A stretch of DNA of 64,000 nucleotides, taken from contig NC_079877.1 in assembly GCF_029227915.1 (NCBI RefSeq), positions 10,971,351 to 11,035,350 of the forward strand. The letters run 5' to 3'. This document shows positions 12,301-25,100 of this stretch, one piece after another. Below the pieces are notes generated by a model. The model searched no databases. It had not been told where the DNA came from and saw only the letters and a list, made by a program, of their open reading frames with translations. The position numbers and the translations under genes were made by a program. The stretch comes from Hydractinia symbiolongicarpus. Lineage: Eukaryota > Cnidaria > Hydrozoa > Anthoathecata > Hydractiniidae. Each line of letters starts with the position of its first letter. Within the stretch, counting starts at the first letter, position 1.

Positions 12301-15300
12301 TCTAGACGAAATTTTTCTAACAGAGGCTAACTTGGTAACGTTCATCTAGACGAAATTTTTCCAACAGAGGCTAACTTGTAAATTTTCGCCTGGAAATTTT
12401 TCCAACAAAGGCTAACTTGTAAATTTTCACCTGAATAAATTTTATTTTAATATGCTATAGCAGCTTGTTTACCTAATGCAAAAATTCGAAAGTTTTAAAA
12501 TGTTATAAGAACGTTAAATAACTTTTGCACATTTCGATTGTTTTCTTGTCTTAGTTTGACTTGCTTAATATGTATATGTACAGGTCTGTTTGTAGTCATA
12601 TACATGTTGTTGCTACGGTGATGTGTAAACATTTTGTTTTTTAATCTTAGTAACCGAAACAGTACAAGAATTTGAAGAGTTGTTTACGAAAGAGTTTAAA
12701 GGTCCCTCCGACATGGGTGGAATATTTCATTATGATCTGTATTGTCTAGTTAACGAGGTATAAGTGTGTTAGAACCTGCTGATTTGCGCGGAGTTGTTCT
12801 CCTGTAGAACCTGCTGATTCCAGCATGCTGTTTATGCAACATCTGGATCTGCGTTTCAGTAAACATACCTAAAAAACTAAGTTATATTTGTTTCCAGCAC
12901 GAAGTGATAACATTACAGAGGGGTTTAATTTATTTTAGATGTGTTTTGAGAAAGATGCAGCGTACAAGGGAAGACGTTTCCGTGAGGTGGAGTGGAATTC
13001 TGGACGTCAAACACACAACTATGGTTAGTTGTTGTTTTTGTTGTTGTTGTTTTCGTTGATTTTTTGTTATTGTTTTCGTTATTGTTTTCGTTATTGTTTT
13101 CGTTGTTGTTTTCGTTGTTTTTTGTTTTCATTGTTATTTTTGTTTTCGTTGTTGTTTTCGCTGTTGTCGTTGTTGTTGTTGTTTTTACTGTAGTCGATGG
13201 TGTCGTTTTTTTTGCTGTTGTCGTTGTTTATGTTGTTGTTGTTGTTTTCGTTGTTGTCGTTATTGTTTTTACTGTTGTCGTTGTTGCTGTTGCTTTCGTG
13301 TTTCTTTGTTTATCTTCGCGGTCATTGTCCTCTGTCGTCACCGTCGTTCTAGCCCTTGCGGTTGCCGTTGTTTTTGTCATTGTTTTTGTTGCTGTTTTTA
13401 TTGTTGTCATTGTTTTTATTGTCGCTGTAATTTTCTTGGCAACTGTGTGTTCTTTCAAACGAAATGCAATTTTGTGGAATTGAATAAACTGCATTATCAA
13501 TTTTTGTTCTACGTTTCAGAATACGAGTATATGAAACAGCAACAACACCCTCTGTCAAAATCGTACGTGTTGACAGCAGCAAACATTACGGACGAAGTCA
13601 CTGTTCTGTTAATTACACAGCCGCTAATACGAGGTTGGTATCTAAATAAGGAGTGCCCAGTTGAATCTGTGTTCCCGCAGTTGTGGCAGAAGTTAGAGCA
13701 AGCTTCTTATAGAACGATTGGTGCAAAAATGACTTTGCTGTCAAAAACTGCTGCACAAGAATTGGTTGATATGATGGCTGTGGATGGAAAGAAAAATACA
13801 AAAATGGTAGCTACTCATCTTTATAATTTTTTTTTTCTTTAAATAGAAAAGAATTTTAATCGAGAACAATGTATTCGCAACAGCAATTTTTGATTATTTT
13901 TTTAACAAGAACAGCTTTATGCCTGGAATGTACCTAGAAAACTGTTCTGAACCTCAAATTTATTTATGAACAAAATAAGATTCCAACACTGATGTATCTT
14001 TATACTAGAAATATGATTATCTTCAAGACTTTTTTTATAGTAATCTTGCTTTATTCATAATATTGTATTTATTTTTCATTTAGGTGAAATTTCTATCTCA
14101 AGAGGGTGGTCCGTTCATTGCTTTAGTTTTACTCGGTTCGTGTGTCCTGTCTGATTTTTGGATGCATTTGGAAGGGTAGGAGTATAGTTTATTGCAAATC
14201 ACGAATTTACCTTTGCGACAGTAGTGTGATGCCGAAGAGCTTTTATTCCAGGATCTAAATTCCTTTGTATTTTGTGTATTTTCAAGAGAGACATTTTCAG
14301 AGTTACGATCCAAATCGTGAGAATAAATCCGCTAAAAACGCTTTTTTAGTATAGCTTGCAAGCATTTGTTTTGCAAATATTACGATTGGTTGGTACTGTC
14401 GGCAATGAGTTCTTACTCTGTTTTAGGGCCTTTTTATATGGGAACCGGGAAACTGGCCCATCGAGTTTCCCGATAGAGCGAGGTAATATAAACTCGGCTT
14501 TATATGTAAATTTTTCATTTTCCATTCCGGGTTTATATGAAGAAGCGGGAAATTGAAAGTGGCGGGGTGAGTATGTAAAAAATATGGCTTCCATCAACAG
14601 AAAAAACAACATTACCAGTATTCATCATTTCTCACTAATTTAAATATTATTCATTAAAATAATAAAAAAAGAAAATATATTACTATCATTTATCTCCAAC
14701 ACACTTATACAAAAACAAATATGTCCATTGATTTGCATTAGCAGTGATAATTATTTGCTCCTCTCAGGCTTACATAAACTTTTTCCGTACTTTGCCACGA
14801 GTTTTCTGTTTACATGGACAAATATCCATTCCGTTTGACCGGGATCCCGGCCCCCTCTGCCCGGGATCCCGGTTGACCGAGTTCCCCGTTGTAACCGGGG
14901 CGAGACGAATATGCATATAAACACGATTTCAATTTCCGGCGTTCTTTCGCAAATATCGGAGATCTCGGTCATGCGGGATATCTCGGTTGACCGAGTTTCG
15001 CGATCTCATATAAAAAGATCCTTAGGCGGATAACGTCGCCCGACCAACTATCGATAAAGCTGCTTAGAATAGGTAAGCTTGTGAAACTTGTTGCATGTTA
15101 TCTTTCTCATTTTTTTATGTAGAAAATTCTGTAAGGAAGAAGCAGTTAGCGTTGTCAAGCAGTACACGCTACTTCCCACAACAAAAAAACAGGTTAGTTT
15201 ACATTTTTGTTTCCTATTTTCGTATTTAAAGTACTCGGCGCAACGGAAGATTGTTTAAAGCTATTTGCTTTAGTTTTTTTTGTGCAAATGCGAATTTTAA

Positions 15301-15703
15301 GCTATCGGACAAGGACGAGTGGAATGTTATAATGTTTAGCCGTTTAGTCATTCATATTTTTGTCTTTGTTGTGAATAGTAGTGTCCTGATTCCATTGTAT
15401 TAAACTTTATGTCTTGACTGACTAAAATGTTTACCAACTTTTTCAAACTTATTAACTCTTTTTAACTGACTTTTTCACTCACTTTTTCACTCACTTTTTA
15501 ACCCACTTTTTTAACCCACTTTTTAACCGACTTTTTGTAACCTTTTTTTACCGACAAGATCTGCAACTTAGCCGTCTTCTTTAACTATCTAAATTTTTGT
15601 GTTGATGAGTTTTCCATTTATTTAGGTTGAGCTGCTATTGTGTTCGTTATTTCAACAAGTGTTGCAAAATTCAAAGGTTGAGTTAAGGAGTAGTATGGTT
15701 TGA
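3365..15703 (+). CDS. Large protein with acidic N-terminal half and tandem NDK-like modules (possible DNAAF8-type dynein assembly factor)
   Basis: Exons read by splice consensus and phase are 3491-3825, 4382-4419, 4786-5423, 6696-7234, 7312-7788, 8317-9058, 9210-10945, 11579-11699, 12651-12757, 12939-13023, 13520-13806, 14084-14139, 15123-15192 and 15626-15703 (stop TGA). All phases agree, giving about 1,770 codons. The start is uncertain: either a tiny first exon with ATG at 3365 or 3368 and a donor at 3372, or an unspliced ATG at 3460. The first half is polar, with acidic runs and KSRKKKKNK. From about 8900 on, repeated segments resemble nucleoside diphosphate kinase folds: LLKRLRSEAVELCGIKIGYM, SLQLIGSKFIQSLTKTDV, IISRITRLGFGIVGLKF-like and GGPFIALVLLGS near the C terminus. 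The NDK catalytic NxxHG motif was not seen, so the modules are probably non-catalytic. The multi-NDK architecture recalls ciliary proteins (NME8/9-like or DNAAF8/C16orf71-like). That assignment is inference and needs a profile search. Confidence 0.75.
3938..3972. repeat. Perfect hairpin, 16-bp arms and 3-nt loop
   Basis: ACTGTCTCTTAAATTG (3938-3953) is followed by TTA and then by its exact reverse complement (3957-3972). It lies in the intron between 3825 and 4382 of the NDK-like gene. It could be the fused ends of a small inverted-repeat element or a short stem-loop RNA; nothing decides between these. Confidence 0.85.
5476..6240. mobile_element. hAT-like MITE in an intron
   Basis: The left end TAAAAAGGTTTGTTAACATC (from 5476) matches the reverse complement of the right end (TGAAAAGGTTTGTTAACATC, ending at 6240), and the match continues for about 30 bp. 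The element is flanked by CAGTACTG at 5468-5475 and 6241-6248, an 8-bp target duplication as used by hAT transposons. That duplication sits inside the palindrome ACAGTACTGT. No transposase is present. Inside, a unit of about 53 bp (AAAAAACATTTCTATCGCCG...) is repeated about 2.5 times (about 5793-5920), and TCGTGG/CCACGA motifs recur. The whole element lies in the intron between exons ending at 5423 and starting at 6696. Confidence 0.8.
12235..12435. repeat. Intronic tandem repeat of about 45 bp, four degenerate copies
   Basis: The core CTAACAGAGGCTAACTTG recurs at about 12278, 12318, 12362 and 12401, with AATTTTT spacers and CGTTCATCTAGACGA in two copies. It lies in the intron between 11699 and 12651. 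Confidence 0.75.
13024..13519 (+). repeat. GTT/TTCGTT triplet-rich intron
   Basis: Almost the entire intron between exons 12939-13023 and 13520-13806 is imperfect GTT, GTC and TTCGTT triplets. This gives a long valine/phenylalanine-rich open frame and threonine/lysine-rich frames on the other strand. The exon on each side is in phase across it, so this is a simple-sequence intron and not a coding segment. Confidence 0.85.
14426..15021. mobile_element. PIF/Harbinger-like MITE in an intron
   Basis: The left end GGGCCTTTTTATATGGGAAC pairs with the reverse complement of the right end (GGATCTTTTTATATGAGATC), and similarity continues through GAAACT...CGAG motifs for about 40 bp. TTA flanks both sides (14423-14425 and 15022-15024), the 3-bp target duplication of PIF/Harbinger elements. 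The 596-bp element is clearly richer in G and C than the intron around it and carries repeated GACCGAGTT and CCGGGATCCCGG palindromes. No transposase is encoded. It sits in the intron between exons ending at 14139 and starting at 15123. Confidence 0.8.
15432..15556. repeat. Short tandem repeat, unit about 14 bp
   Basis: Degenerate copies of ACTTTTTCACTC or ACTTTTTAACCC follow one another about eight times. They lie in the last intron of the NDK-like gene. Confidence 0.7.
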
Positions 15704-18700
15704 ATTGTGATGCGTCAAATTGTTTGATGATTTCAACATTCTTTGTGTTAGCTTGCCATAACATCACCTTGTTTATTTTTTTATTTCTTCACGACTTTTG
15801 CGCCTAATAATCTTCGCCAACGATAAAAACAAATCTATTTCGCGCTTACTGTTTTCGCGCCATAGCTCGTATTAATTTCCGCGCAAGTTTTAATTATTCC
15901 ACAAATGACAAGGAAAGGTAGTTATATCTTTGGTTTTAGACAAGAAATAGATACGTTTTTTATGCAAATTTTTAATTATCCTGATTATGGCTGTTTTTCA
16001 TATCATAAAAAGAAAGAAAAATTTAGACGCTAAAACGTTTTTCTGCAGACAGTTTAAAAAAGAATTCGCGCGTTATAATTTTCTCGCAAAGCGTGCTAAA
16101 TTTTGCGCACGTCGCGCGAAAGTTAGTACGAATTATATAGTTGCTTACTCTTTTAAAAAAGACGCAAGACTTGATACTTAGTAAAAGCGTAACATAAGTA
16201 GGCAAGTCATCGTGCCTGTGATCGATGGACAGGCAAGCCACCGTGGCTGTGATTGGTGGACAGGCAAGCCACCGTGGCTGTAATTAGTAGACAGGCAAGC
16301 CACCGTGGCTGTGATTGGTGGACAGGCAAGCCACTGTGCCTGTCATTGGTAGACAAGCAAGCCACCGTGACTGTGATTGGTGAACAGGCAAGCCACTAAG
16401 CGATATTTTTAATGATGTGATAGAGGGATCACATATATTTGCGTTATTGTACATTTTAAAAAATATCAACTGAACAGTATTTATACCTTCTTATGTTATT
16501 AAGGTTAGGTTTTTTGATGAATTCTAATGTTTATATAGACTGTTAATAAAAAATAGGATTTATATTTCTTGAATTTGAACGATTATTATCTTCTGCTGAC
16601 GTAACAGATGAGAGTCCTTTGTTTTTCTTTAATATTTTGTGAGGAGATTCGGAGATTATTTTAAACACGTCCTTGTAGTTTATTTGAGTAACTTTTTGGC
16701 TGTTATATGTGCTGTGTTAAGTCGAACTCGAAAAATGCTCAATACGCCTTGCCTCGCCTCGACACCTTTTATAAGAGTCAAGTTGAGCTGAACTGAGCTG
16801 AATGGAACCCCCATCAAAATTCTCACTATACTAGCATTTAAAACAACAGTTTTGCGAAATAAGCAGTTTCAGAACTTTATGCGCATGCGCATGCTTCGGC
16901 TATATGTAACCGCGACAAGCCGTATCACAGCGTGCGGCTTGGATTGCTTCGGAACGGCTAGATATTGGTTTTTAGCTGTGCCGAGTCAAAACAAGGAAAA
17001 ATTTTGTAAGTTCGTCTCAGAACGACACAGCTTATATATGACCTTACGGTGGCCCTAAAAGTCAACTACGACCTCGACAGAAGTGATTATTTTTTGAAAA
17101 CATAATTACATACAAGCATCTTTTAATAATTTTCATCACATTATGTAAAACAGAGCTTGAAGAAACAAATTTTGCCATTTTTTAGCAAAGTATTGCTTTT
17201 TTATCCAATTATGACATAGAGATATTGACGATATACAATTGCCACGGTGGTTATTTTTTTTTTAGTAATGTTTATTTTTGCTTTTCATTGTTATCCGAAT
17301 GATTGCAGTGTTAGCGCTTTAGAAATCCTTGACGCCTCGATTTTTTGCTAAAACTTGAAACTAGGAAAGTATTTTCGTGTTTGTAGTTATATTAGATGGC
17401 GTTAGGAGATGCTTTGTCAGAGCATCGCCCGCTACGCGTTAAGTGACGTGGAAAACAAGACCAGCCACCCCTGTAGGTAAAAAACCAGGGGAATATGCGT
17501 TTGTTTCCGCTTTTTCAAGATAAATGGTTGCGGAATTCGAAATGTAAAAAATTTTGGAATCTTCAAACGAACTGTTTTAACCACACGTAATTAGTGGTTC
17601 TAGAATCTCTTGAATTTCTTGAATTGGATGTTTTTTATGTTCTTAAAAATGTGGATTAAAATCTTGAATTGTTCAAAAAACATTTAAAATGTCACTATGT
17701 GTATCCTTATGTAGTGAAAGTTTCTCAACTTCGTTATCTTTTGTTTCGTGCTATGCATCGTCGTGTGTGGTTTTAGTTGATGTTACTTAGAGGTTTAACT
17801 AGCTATTTATTTCTATGTTCTGTATATTTCTTCGTTTATAAATAGAATTAGATAAAGTTACTGCACTCGTTGTTTTTGTCGTGTCGAAATTTAGCTTTTA
17901 CTGCTGCAAGTAAAAACAAAACCCCCGACCCTACGTTGCTACCTATTGCGTTCGATTTTACAGCATCGCTTTGAAATCTGAATTATTTTAACGGGAAACT
18001 ATTCGCGAGAATTTAATTTCGCAAATAGGTAGTTTCGATAAGATTTGCGAGAATTTATTATCGCGAAAGTTTTACATAATGTGCATGATTTTTTGTTTTT
18101 TAAGCTACCACAATTTTATGACTATTAATCGAATAGTTTAATAAGACATTTTTGTCCTTTATCAATATGAAAGTCTATATCCCTATTAGATTCATCGGAG
18201 CCAGCGAAATAATAGTTATTTCTGTTAATAAACCAAGTGCGAATGGGGTCTAAAATTAGTGAATTTACGACTTATCCCCAAATTTTGCTAACAACACTAG
18301 ATTTGAAATTATGAATTTCTTGGAGGACGGAATTCACAAGAGTCAAAATGCCCAAAAATTCGCAAAAATTTTATTAAGGTATTAAGATAGCGCCACAGAT
18401 CTAATTTTCGCTTAAACGATGTTTTTAATCGCATTGCGTCAAGTTTGTGGAACATCAGAAAAAAACTACCATAATTTTAGACACGATTGCCCTGAAAATA
18501 GGTGCGCATTTATTTAGGGCCTAAAAGCGGCTTGTACTTAAATTGTGTCATTATTTGAAGGCAATTTTCCAAAAATAACAGCACTTAGCAAAATCTACTT
18601 TGGTTGTATCAAGTTTAGTTATATCGATTCGGAGCATTCTTAAAAAAATCTGGATCGATCGAAATTGTCTAAGAATTAACAAAAAAGTTTTTTAAAAAAA

Positions 18701-18936
18701 GACTGGTAACGAAAAATCAAAAGGGTAAAAAAAAACAATTCTCAACGTAAATATTATAAAGATTATAATCAAGAATAATATAAGATATTTTTCTGTTGGT
18801 GTGTCATCTTGTCATCTAAATAGAGAAAAGAAACTACACGCGCATGCTCCGTACGATATGCAGCTGGTTTAGAGAATGTTGGTCCTCATTTTAGTGAAGA
18901 TTACTTAAACAACAAAGCACTTCACAATTGACTTAC
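15704..18936. other. Intergenic stretch between convergent genes
   Basis: No coding exon is supported here. It separates the 3' end of the NDK-like gene (+) from the 3' end of the first ShKT-trefoil gene (-). It holds a 32-bp minisatellite (listed separately) and GCGCATGCGCATGC at about 16879-16892, which resembles an NRF-1-type site. Otherwise it is AT-rich sequence with nothing recognised. Confidence 0.6.
16196..16395. repeat. Minisatellite, unit about 32 bp, about six copies
   Basis: The unit contains GACAGGCAAGCCACCGTGGC followed by TGTGATTGGTG. It recurs with small changes (CACTGTGCC, CACCGTGAC, GTAATTAGTA) from about 16198 to 16395. The block stands out by its G and C content in AT-rich flanks. 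Confidence 0.85.
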
Positions 18937-21308
18937 TCAGCAGAGATTGCATGATTTCCTACACACTTTTTTTGTGAAGTCACTTATGTGGCAACCACCT
19001 CTTTGAGTGTGATAATGACACCATTCGTTTGTGTCCTCGCATTTCTCATCCGGTGTGACCTCATCAGATAAATCTTTTTTTGTGACGCCTTAAAACACAA
19101 ACAGAATTTCTTTTTAAACAATATCTTGGCAGTTCCAACACAAGATAAATTATACGTGGTGAAGTCATCAAACTGTTTACGAAACCGAAACAGTTAAAAA
19201 GAGCTTGTCAATAATAATTATTATTATTATTGAAATTATTTACCCATGATAGCCTCTTCAGTTCCTGTTGGTACTTCTATCAATGAGGGTCCTGCGAAGG
19301 GGGTCCTAGTGCATTTTCCATTTGAGCTACGAAAGTCGTGCAAGCACAGCAATCGCTTAATTAGACAACCGCCTAAGATATCAATATTCCCATGCTGAGC
19401 GCTAAGCAAAAAGGATAGTTTCACACTTTTATAGTCTCTGGCATAACTCTGCCAGGGTTTGAACTTAAGACCTCCCGCACTGGAAGCGAACGCTTTGCCA
19501 TAAGGCTACCAATCTAATAATCTTCAGAGGTGTAGCTAAAAGTGTTTAGTTGTAGGGAAAAGACTTGTGGAACTTTTTTGTATTAACTTACTAAGGAGAC
19601 CATACCATGTGTTAGGGTCAACTGAGCAGAACTTTTTTGGAACTTCAATCCTCCAAAATAACTAAAATGGATTCCAAAGTTTAGTAGGACAAAAACATAC
19701 CGATAACTGCCGACAATTGTAGTGCATCAGAGCAGGTTAGAAAGTTTGACAACTTAGTAAACAACACATTGGAAAGAAGGCCTGTAATTACTTTAATAAC
19801 TGTTCTTTTGGTGATACAGAAATAAATTTTGCGAAGATAAAAACATATTCTCAAACCTTCGGGATAAAAGCACCATGGATATTTCGAGTTTTGTTCCAAT
19901 GGAGACCAGCAACATCCTTTGTGGTAGCAATCCAAATATGTGATACCATAATGTCCACAGTCGCGTCGTTTAGAAGCTTCTATGTTTGGACATTCCACTA
20001 AATGCAAGAATGTTATTTGATTTACTCGAAGTTTACCTCCAGTGACTGTAAGTTAAACCCTAGGATGTTGTTTATATATGAGGGGTGAGGAAGGGAGGTT
20101 ATACCAACTTTCTCTCAGCGCTTCTTGGTATTTAACAAGACGACTCTAAGAAGCACTGAGTACAAGGTTGCAAGCGCTCAGTGTAGTAAAAGTATTTTAT
20201 ATTTCTTCTTTTTCAACCTCACACTCAAGGCCTCTTTTTTAAATGTAAAAAGTGTATAAGAAGCTTGGGGACAAGGATGATCTTGTGCTTTACGGTTTCT
20301 TTCTGTGCAAGAAGGACCTGTTTACATGAAACGATTTATTAGTAGTAGTTTTTGATTATTTTGTAAGAAGCAAATCCCAATTATTTATTATCCAAATTCT
20401 TCCTCTTCTACTAAATTTTTATTATCCCATAATGCTACAATTTGGTACATCCTTATTCATCATGTTAACCACAAATGGCGTCACTGTAGAAATTCTAAAA
20501 AATGTTCCTCTTTTTTATTTTATTATTTGGTCATATGAATATATTAAGAGCGATGAAAAAAATATTACAGTACACAAATTGAGAATCCATCTGGAGAATT
20601 TCACAGCCTTACATGCAACGTAATTAACTGAAAGAGGGAGAGCGGTTTTTACTTTAAGGTGATGCTAATAAACAAAGGAGGAGGGCAAATCTATTTCTTT
20701 ATCGAAGTAACTAAGTTGGTGAGTACATACCTGAGCATATCCCACATGTTCGTGGACATGTTGTCTTTGTGTTGTTGTTCCATGAGCATGCGCCATATTT
20801 GGACATGTAATGACAGAAGTTGTTATAATCCTTACACGCCTCTAAATGTAAAACATAATGAAACAATACTAAAAAACACAGGTCGACGAAACCAAGGCGA
20901 GTGCAGACCTTTCTGGGGCGAGTGCAAGCCTTCCCCGTGTCCCCCATACCTTTTTGACTTTATTTATTGTGTCCCGAATAAGGAATAAGAAAGAACACTA
21001 TTTTCCCATTCTAACACAGTAAAACATTAGAAATCTGTAGGTTATAAAATTTAAATTTCAAAGATTTTCTAACGCAGTCCCGTAACCTTGATGGGCCCTT
21101 TTTCAAAACCAATATAAAGAAGAAAGTAGAAGAAGAAGAAGAAAAGGAAGAAGAAGAAATTATTAGAAAAGAACCGAAAAATTTATGTTTATTATTATTA
21201 TTTTATGTTTATTACTTTTAAATAATTTTAAGAGAAAAAGTTACCTTCTGCTAAGCAGATAGCTGCTACACCCAACAAAACTAGTAGAAAAACTTGATAT
21301 GTCTTCAT
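18937..21308 (-). CDS. Secreted ShKT-trefoil-ShKT protein, paralogue 1
   Basis: Four exons on the minus strand, all joined in phase 1: 21308-21245, 20841-20731, 19997-19857 and 19088-18937 (stop TGA 18939-18937). They give about 155 residues. Exon 1 encodes a signal peptide (MKTYQVFLLVLLGVAAICLA). Exon 2 is a six-cysteine ShKT domain starting ACKDYNNFC and ending CPRTCGIC. Exon 3 is a P-type trefoil domain with all six cysteines: RRDCGHYGIT, GCCWSP and PWCFYP. Exon 4 adds a second ShKT domain (KCEDTNEWC ... CRKSCNLC) ending at the stop. The product should be exported and disulphide-rich. ShKT domains occur in potassium-channel toxins but also in many non-toxic secreted proteins; trefoil domains occur in mucosal proteins. 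A toxin role is not shown. A TATA box lies 50-57 bp upstream of the ATG. Paralogue at 35858-40739. Confidence 0.88.
19205..19515 (-). mobile_element. tRNA-derived SINE in intron 3 of ShKT-trefoil paralogue 1
   Basis: Read on the minus strand, the head (about 19510-19440) contains an A-box-like TATGGCAAAGCGTTC and a B-box-like AAGTTCAAACCC. A body with CGTAGCTCAAATGG and CACTAGGACCC follows, then a TAA/AATT simple tail at 19209-19232. The body shares the GTAGCTCAAA...CTAGGAC block with the SINE at 52516-52856, so the two are related families. Target duplications were not clear. Confidence 0.7.
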
Positions 21309-21357
21309 TCTGCTACAAGATTACACTCTACAACAAGATAATTTTTGTGGACGTCTT

Positions 21358-21365
21358 TATTTATA
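21358..21365 (-). promoter_or_regulatory. TATA box of ShKT-trefoil paralogue 1
   Basis: TATAAATA on the minus strand lies 50-57 bases upstream of the ATG at 21308. A start site about 30 bases downstream would give a short 5' UTR. A GACGTC follows just downstream. Confidence 0.6.
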
Positions 21366-22184
21366 TCGCCTTTCCATCATTTCTTTCAGGGGGTTCAATT
21401 ATTACTTTTAAATACTTTCTTTCTTTGTGGATTTAGTTTGTTATGATTACAACATCTTAAAGATGCCCTGGGGACAAGGTTGCAGTTGACATTGTGATAA
21501 TGTGATAAAACCCCCTTGTATCTTTCAAATATTTATTTAATTATTTGATTTTTTTGTTATTCCAGGTGCAAGCTGGGTAAATAAATTCATGTTGTTTGTA
21601 CCATTGTAAACTTATTAGGTAAAAGTGTGTTGGCACAGACGAAACAGAACATTATAAAAACGATATTTTCTAACACTTATCTTATTGAAAAAGACATCTG
21701 TTTATAAGAAACTAGGAGCTCGAGTGTCCAAAAATGAGATGCTTTTAGTGCTGGATTTTTTAGGAGTAATAAACAAAAGTATCGAATATCTTTCAAAACT
21801 TTTGAACATACGCTTGCGTGGTTGTTTCTGCTTGCCAACTGTCTGGTGAAAATCTGCTTTTAATGATGTTAAAAACATCCGCTTAGTTAAAGGTGGATAT
21901 ACACTAATAATAAAAGATACAGAAAAATGCAGGAGTGTATAAAAAAATTAAGTTGCCCCTTTTATAATAAAGCAAGGCGCGAAAGGACAAAACCAAAAAA
22001 AAGCTTGCGTGTAGTTGTCCTTGCAAAGCTCAGAAACTTTTTCGCAAAATACAAAGAACGTTTAGAATTTTTTTTGCTCAGTTACGGATTCTTGCGCAGC
22101 AGACAGAAAATGCTGCCACTGTGACTCTTTTGGGCCTTCGTACTACATGCTTTTCGTGATGCAGTGCGCACTCCTTATACGACA
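21366..22184. other. Non-coding stretch between ShKT-trefoil paralogue 1 and the satellite
   Basis: No gene or structured repeat is supported. The last 40 bases show degenerate satellite units such as CTCCTTATACGAC that grade into the array. Confidence 0.6.
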
Positions 22185-25100
22185 CTGCGCACTCCTTATA
22201 CAAAACTGCACACTTTTTATACAACACTGCACACTTTTTATACAACACTGCACACTTTTTATACAACACTGCACACTTTTTATACAACAGTGCACACTTT
22301 TTATACAACACTGCGCACTGTTTATACAACACTGCACACTTTTTATACAATACTGCACACTTTTTATACAACACTGCGCACTGTTTATACAACACTGCGC
22401 ACTGTTTATACAACACTGCACACTTTTTATACAATACTGCACACTTTTTATACAACACTGCGCACTGTTTATACAACACTGCGCACTGTTTATACAATAT
22501 TGCACACTTTTTATACAACACTGCGCACTGTTTATACAACACTGCGCACTGTTTATACAACACTGCACACTTCTTATACAACACTGCGCACTGTTTATAC
22601 AATATTGCACACTTTTTATACAACACTGCACACTTTTTATACAACACTGCGCACTTTTTATACAACACTGCGCACTTTTTATACAACACTGCACACTTTT
22701 TATACAACACTGCACACTTTTTATACAACACTGCACACTTTTTATACAACACTGCACACTTTTTATACAACACTGCACACTTTTTATACAACACTGCACA
22801 TTTTTTATACAACACTGCACACTTTTTATACAACACTGCGCACTTTTTATACAACACAGCACACTTTTTATACAACACTGCGCACTTTTTATACAACACT
22901 GCACATTTTTTTTACAACACTGCACACTTTTTATACAACACTGCACACTTTTTATACACCACAGCACACTTTTTATACAACACTGCACATTTTTTATACA
23001 CCACAGTACACTTTTTATACAACACTGCACATTTTTTATACAACACTGCACACTTTTTATACAACACTGCGCACTTTTTATACACCACTGCGCACTTTTT
23101 ATACAACACTGCACACTTTTTATACAACACTGCACACTTTTTATACACCACAGCACACTTTTTATACAACACTGCGCACTGTTTATACAACACTGCACAC
23201 TTTTTATACAATACTGCACACTTTTTATACAACACTGCGCACTGTTTATACAACACTGCGCACTGTTTATACAACACTGCACACTTTTTATACAATACTG
23301 CACACTTTTTATACAACACTGCGCACTGTTTATACAACACTGCGCACTGTTTATACAATATTGCACACTTTTTATACAACACTGCGCACTGTTTATACAA
23401 CACTGCGCACTGTTTATACAACACTGCACACTTCTTATACAACACTGCGCACTGTTTATACAATATTGCACACTTTTTATACAACACTGCACACTTTTTA
23501 TACAACACTGCGCACTTTTTATACAACACTGCGCACTTTTTATACAACACTGCACACTTTTTATACAACACTGCACACTTTTTATACAACACTGCACACT
23601 TTTTATACAACACTGCACACTTTTTATACAACACTGCACACTTTTTATACAACACTGCACATTTTTTATACAACACTGCACACTTTTTATACAACACTGC
23701 GCACTTTTTATACAACACAGCACACTTTTTATACAACACTGCGCACTTTTTATACAACACTGCACATTTTTTTTACAACACTGCACACTTTTTATACAAC
23801 ACTGCACACTTTTTATACACCACAGCACACTTTTTATACAACACTGCACATTTTTTATACACCACAGTACACTTTTTATACAACACTGCACATTTTTTAT
23901 ACAACACTGCACACTTTTTATACAACACTGCGCACTTTTTATACACCACTGCGCACTTTTTATACAACACTGCACACTTTTTATACAACACTGCACACTT
24001 TTTATACACCACAGCACACTTTTTATACAACACTGCGCACTTTTTATACAACACAGCACACTTTTTATACAACACTGCACACTTTTTATACAACACTGTA
24101 CACTTTTTATACAACACTGCACATTTTTTTTACAACACTGGACACTTTTTATACAACACTGCGCACTTTTTATACAACCCTGCGCACTTTTTATACAACA
24201 CTGCACACTTTTTATACAACACTGCACACTTTTTATACAACACTGCACACTTTTTATACAACACTGCACACTTTTTATACAACACTGCACACTTTTTATA
24301 CAACACTGCACACTTTTTATACAACACTGCGCACTTTTTATACACCACTGCACACTTTTTATACAACACTGTACACTTTTTATACAACACTGCACATTTT
24401 TTTTACAACACTGCACACTTTTTATACAACACTGCACACTTTTTATACAACACTGCACACTTTTTATACACCACAGCACACTTTTTATACAATACTGCAC
24501 ACTTTTTATACAATACTGCGCACTTTTTATACAACACTGCACATTTTTTATACAACACTGCACACTTTTTATACAACACTGCACACTTTTTATACAACAC
24601 TGCACACTTTTTATACACCACAGCACACTTTTTATACAACACTGTACACTTTTTATACAATATTGCACACTTTTTATACAACACTGCACACTTTTTATAC
24701 AACACTGCACACTTTTTATACACCACAGCACACTTTTTATACAACACTGCACACTTTTTATACACCACTGCGCACTTTTTATACAACACTGCACACTTTT
24801 TATACAACACTGCACACTTTTTATACACCACAGCACACTTTTTATACAACACTGCGCACTTTTTATACAACACAGCACACTTTTTATACAACACTGCACA
24901 CTTTTTATACAACACTGTACACTTTTTATACAACACTGCACATTTTTTTTACAACACTGCACACTTTTTATACAACACTGCGCACTTTTTATACAACACT
25001 GCGCACTTTTTATACACTACTGCACACTTTTTTTACAACACTGCACACTTTTTATACAACACTGCACACTTTTTATACAACACTGCACACTTTTTATACA

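Noticed and set aside
12992-13483. Valine- and phenylalanine-rich plus-strand frame and its minus-strand counterparts
   Set aside because: They arise from GTT-type simple repeats in an intron bounded by clear splice sites of the NDK-like gene.
16852-17058. 68-codon plus-strand frame
   Set aside because: It has no splice or domain support and lies in a convergent intergenic region; its GC-rich start is only a GCGCATGC repeat.
19236-19424. 62-codon minus-strand frame in the ShKT-trefoil intron
   Set aside because: It lies inside the SINE body.
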